Origin: Pseudomonadota bacterium
GTDB lineage: Bacteria; Desulfobacterota; Desulfovibrionia; Desulfovibrionales; Desulfovibrionaceae
Direction of reading: 5' to 3'
NCBI GenBank assembly: GCA_023426275.1
Contig: JAFABC010000092.1
Location: 1-32,313, forward strand
DNA length: 32,313 nt
The position numbers and the translations under genes were made by a program. Below, in pieces: positions 30,397-32,313 of this stretch; the first letter of the stretch is position 1, and each line of letters starts with the position of its first letter. The notes below the pieces were generated by a model. The model was not told where the DNA came from and searched no databases. It saw only the letters and a list, made by a program, of their open reading frames with translations.

Positions 30397-32202
30397 ATGA
30401 GCATGTTTCGCACGTTGCTTGGCTATCTGAAGCCATACAAATTTCTCTTTCTCCTGGGGCTTGGCCTGGTCGGTCTGGCCAGCGCCATGGAGCTGCTCAA
30501 ACCGTGGCCGCTCAAGCTGGCCGTGGACCAGATCATCGGGCACAAGCCGCTGGACCTCTGGGGCTGGCAGCCGGATCTGGCCATCTGGAGCGTGGGCGTG
30601 AAGCTGGCCGCCGTGGCCGGAATGCTCGTCGGCGTCCATTTCCTGGTCGGCTTCGTCCAGCTTTTAAACAACTACCTGACCATCCGCATGGGCCAGGACA
30701 TGGTCCAGGACCTGCGCTGCGACCTGTTCGATCATTTGCAGCGCCAGTCCCTGCGCTTCCACCAGAAGTGGCCCACCGGCGATCTGATCTACCGCATCAT
30801 GGGCGACACCTACGCCGTGCAGGCCCTGCTCATGAACGGGGTGTTCACCACGGTGACGAGCACGGCCCTGCTGTTCGGAATGCTCTTCGTGTGTTTGCAG
30901 ATGGACGTGGAGCTGACGTTGTACGCCCTGTGCGTCATTCCGTTTCTCTTCCTGGCCATCTCCCGCGTCTCGCGCAAGATCGGCGATCTGACCACCGAGA
31001 CGCACCTGCAGGAGTCGCAGGTCTACACCACGGTGGAGCGCATCTTGTCCTCCATCACCCTGGTGCAGGCCTTTGGCCGCGAGGACGAGGAACGCCGCAA
31101 ATTCGTGGCCCAGTCCAAGCATTCCTTTGACCGCAAGCTGTCGCTGTACGCCTTGCAGACCGTCTACGGCTGGCTGGTTTCCGGCATCACCGCCGCCGGC
31201 ACGGCCCTTGTGCTCTACATCGGCGTCAGCCACGTCCTGGACGGCTCGCTGTCCACTGGTGAGCTGCTCGTCTTTATCGCCTACCTCGGTTCGCTCTACA
31301 CGCCGCTTAATAACCTGAGCGTCACCGTGGGCGGCATTCGCGGCTCCCTGGCCCAGGCCAAGCGGGTCATGGACGTGCTGGCCATGGACGAGGCCGTGCC
31401 CGAAAAGCCCGATGCCCCGGACCTCGTGGTCACCAGGGGCGAGGTGCGCTTCGATGACGTGAGCTTTGGCTACACCCCGGAAAAGATGGTCCTCAACAAT
31501 GTGGACTTCGTCTCCCCGGGCGGCTCCACCGTGGCCGTGGTCGGCCAGACCGGCGCGGGCAAGACCTCGCTTATCAGCCTCCTGCTGCGCTTCTACGATC
31601 CGCAAAAGGGCGCCATCGTCATCGACGGCCAGGACCTGCGCGACGTGAACCTGCGCAGCCTGCGCGACCACATTTCCATCGTGCTCCAGGAGACGCAGCT
31701 GTTCCCCATGTCCGTGCACGACAACATTGCCTACGGCAAAAAGCAGGCCACGCGCGAGGAAGTGGAACGGGTGGCCAGGCTGGCCAACGCCCACGACTTC
31801 ATCGTCACCCTGCCCGAGGGCTACGACACCATCCTGGGTGAGAAGGGGGCCAACCTGTCCGGCGGCCAGCGCCAGCGTCTGGCCATCGCCCGGGCCCTGC
31901 TCAAGGATTCGCCCCTGCTCATCCTCGACGAGCCCACGTCGGCCCTGGACGCCGAAACCGAGGCGCTCATCATGGAAGGGCTGGAGCGGCTCATGGAAAA
32001 CCGCACCACCTTCGTCATCGCCCACCGCCTGTCCATGATGCGCCGGGCCGACATGATCCTGGTCATCAAGAACCAGCGCATCCACGAAATGGGTTCCTAC
32101 GACGAACTCATGGCCAGAAACGGCGAGTTCGCCCGCCTGCACGCCATCCAGATGGGCAAGGGCCGGCCCGAGAAGTTGCCGCCCAAGCCCCTTTGCGCCT
32201 AG
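30397..32202 (+). CDS. ABC exporter, fused permease and ATPase (MsbA/NdvA-like)
   Basis: This 601-residue half-transporter starts at ATG 30397 (MSMFRTLLGYLKPYK) behind AAGGA (30385-30389); the frame is open further upstream but reads as repeat sequence. Six membrane helices occupy about residues 15-320, with coupling-helix segments such as HLQRQSLRFHQKWPTGDLIYRI. The ATPase has Walker A GQTGAGKTS, signature LSGGQRQRLAIARALL, Walker B LLILDEPTSALD and the H-loop IAHRLS. It would work as a homodimer that exports lipids, glycans or glycolipids. It lies 160 bases after the GH-GT2 gene on the same strand, so export of that enzyme's product is the simplest idea; the family alone does not prove it. 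Confidence 0.92.
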   Translation: MSMFRTLLGYLKPYKFLFLLGLGLVGLASAMELLKPWPLKLAVDQIIGHKPLDLWGWQPDLAIWSVGVKLAAVAGMLVGVHFLVGFVQLLNNYLTIRMGQDMVQDLRCDLFDHLQRQSLRFHQKWPTGDLIYRIMGDTYAVQALLMNGVFTTVTSTALLFGMLFVCLQMDVELTLYALCVIPFLFLAISRVSRKIGDLTTETHLQESQVYTTVERILSSITLVQAFGREDEERRKFVAQSKHSFDRKLSLYALQTVYGWLVSGITAAGTALVLYIGVSHVLDGSLSTGELLVFIAYLGSLYTPLNNLSVTVGGIRGSLAQAKRVMDVLAMDEAVPEKPDAPDLVVTRGEVRFDDVSFGYTPEKMVLNNVDFVSPGGSTVAVVGQTGAGKTSLISLLLRFYDPQKGAIVIDGQDLRDVNLRSLRDHISIVLQETQLFPMSVHDNIAYGKKQATREEVERVARLANAHDFIVTLPEGYDTILGEKGANLSGGQRQRLAIARALLKDSPLLILDEPTSALDAETEALIMEGLERLMENRTTFVIAHRLSMMRRADMILVIKNQRIHEMGSYDELMARNGEFARLHAIQMGKGRPEKLPPKPLCA

Positions 32203-32238
32203 GGTCTGTGTTCACAGACGGGATTTTGGGAAAAAGAA

Positions 32239-32313
<75 letters not shown>

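Overview
The window is very GC-rich and looks like a chromosomal segment of a Desulfovibrionales sulfate reducer (Desulfovibrio/Solidesulfovibrio type). The strongest markers are a periplasmic [FeFe]-hydrogenase operon (hydA-hydB, Tat-exported), a Desulfovibrio-type outer-membrane porin, and a CoA-disulfide-reductase-like enzyme fused to a rhodanese domain. No phage, transposase, CRISPR array, tRNA or rRNA was seen. The species is an inference from gene content, not from a marker gene.

Layout. 1-4244 (minus): a type I secretion operon, with an HlyB-type ABC permease/ATPase, an HlyD-type adaptor, and a Pro/Gln-rich protein of unknown role that runs off the left edge. 4527-5712: a DsrE-like protein facing a purine nucleoside phosphorylase. 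5819-12600 (plus): a tightly packed run of motA, motB, a PilZ protein, a divergent biotin carboxylase, a fused alpha-beta carboxyltransferase, a carrier with two biotinyl-type barrels, and a small unknown protein. 12897-13463: ssb with a terminator. 13664-16475: a Zn/Cd/Pb P-type ATPase and a divergent CadR/PbrR-like MerR regulator sharing a MerR-type operator. 16472-18205: an SbmA/YddA-like ABC transporter. 18389-19867: porin. 20330-21982: hydB/hydA. 22391-24097: FAD oxidoreductase-rhodanese. 24332-27116 (plus): rsmI, a PAS histidine kinase with an unusual N-terminal domain, and an Hpt protein. 27310-32202 (plus): a sigma-54 promoter, a fusion of a clan GH-A glycosidase-like domain with a family 2 glycosyltransferase, and an ABC exporter. 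The window ends in a 63-base run of G that is probably a sequencing or assembly artefact.

How the genes work together. The acyl-CoA carboxylase cluster appears complete: ATP-dependent biotin carboxylase, carboxyltransferase and carrier. All three parts depart from textbook sequence signatures, which suggests a lineage-specific carboxylase. It sits in apparent translational coupling with the flagellar stator genes and a c-di-GMP-binding protein. The right-hand pair (GH-GT2 fusion plus ABC exporter) resembles the logic of NdvB/NdvA-type glucan synthesis and export. A near-consensus sigma-54 promoter with an upstream perfect dyad precedes it, and a histidine kinase/Hpt pair lies just upstream.

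A family of GC-rich palindromic intergenic repeats (core ATGCCTCCGGCGG) occurs at 11.45, 12.6, 12.8, 13.6 and 32.2 kb. The two most interesting targets are the divergent carboxylase (7715-12600) and the sigma-54-driven GH-GT2/ABC unit (27208-32202).
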